Assembly: GCA_023390245.1 (NCBI GenBank)
Contig: JAEWDF010000005.1
Location: 1 to 34,933 of the forward strand
Reading direction: 5' to 3'
Length of the DNA stretch: 34,933 nucleotides
From: Pseudomonadota bacterium
Lineage (GTDB): Bacteria; Pseudomonadota; Alphaproteobacteria; Caulobacterales; Caulobacteraceae
Part shown: positions 34,823 to 34,933 of the stretch, one piece after another
Numbering within the stretch: position 1 is the first letter of the stretch
Layout of the letters: each line of letters begins with the position of its first letter
Program-made: the position numbers and the translations under genes
Notes under the pieces: generated by a model
The model's database searches: none
Seen by the model: the letters and a program-made list of their open reading frames with translations, nothing else
What the model was told of the DNA's origin: nothing

Positions 34823-34933
34823 GCCGCGCCCTCCGGCGTCGGACTGGGCGCAGGCGTCTCCGGCGCCGGCGGCGTCGCGCGCGGCTGGTACGGGCGCGGG
34901 CCTGAGGTCGCCGTGCGCGGCGCGGCGCGGTTC
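34819..34933 (-). CDS. mreC: C-terminal end of MreC (partial)
   Basis: Only the last 37 codons are inside the window, ending TGA at 34819-34821. They are very proline, alanine and threonine-rich (PPAPETPAPSPTPEGAA at the end), which fits the disordered tails of alphaproteobacterial MreC. The call comes from position directly before mreD and the GTGA overlap; no MreC domain is visible here. Confidence 0.65.
   Translation of the reverse strand, partial: NRAAPRTATSGPRPYQPRATPPAPETPAPSPTPEGAA

Overview
The window is high-GC DNA that reads as a Caulobacteraceae chromosome, most likely Brevundimonas or a close relative of Caulobacter. The reasons are gene order and gene content: LpxI rather than LpxH in the lipid A cluster, a lipoyl domain fused to the E1-beta subunit of pyruvate dehydrogenase, a short prolyl-tRNA synthetase, alphaproteobacterial LexA boxes of the form GTTC-N7-GTTC, and a SidA-like SOS micropeptide beside dnaE. 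The genus is inference. All 30 protein genes called here are on the minus strand, so the text below follows transcription from high to low coordinates. I see no rRNA, tRNA, CRISPR array, phage or complete insertion sequence. No gene-free stretch exceeds about 250 bases.

34933-31129 holds the elongasome genes mreC (3' end only), mreD, mrdA (PBP2) and rodA, all with overlapping stop and start codons. Next is ftsB (divisome; GTG start chosen by its Shine-Dalgarno). 30556-24671 is a pyruvate dehydrogenase operon: pdhA, pdhB, a DUF5076-type small protein, pdhC, a glutathione peroxidase and lpdA. 24530-21234 carries proS, lolC and lolD.

21214-21057 is the most interesting spot. A 31-codon membrane micropeptide with a perfect Shine-Dalgarno is read from a sigma70-like promoter in which two complete LexA boxes cover the -10 and the spacer. 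It is very probably the counterpart of Caulobacter SidA, the SOS-induced division inhibitor. The replicative polymerase gene dnaE follows in the same direction with no evident terminator and a DnaA-box-like site between them. dnaE overlaps two small genes (DUF3224 and GFA/CENP-V families). A lone DUF4142 lipoprotein gene comes next, with an upstream motif resembling the alphaproteobacterial general-stress (EcfG) promoter.

15520-640 is a long gene series joining translation and envelope growth: rpsB, tsf, pyrH, frr, uppS, cdsA, dxr, rseP, bamA, skp, lpxD, fabZ, lpxA, lpxI, lpxB. It moves from ribosome assembly, translation and nucleotide supply to isoprenoid, phospholipid, outer-membrane protein and lipid A synthesis; many junctions are ATGA or TGATG overlaps. 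The window ends in the 5' part of a FUSC-family membrane transporter gene.

Several genes use non-ATG starts that overlap the preceding stop (rodA and lolC on TTG; mreD and DUF5076 on GTG). Dispersed palindromic repeats with a GAATGACG/GGATGACG end motif lie in three intergenic regions.
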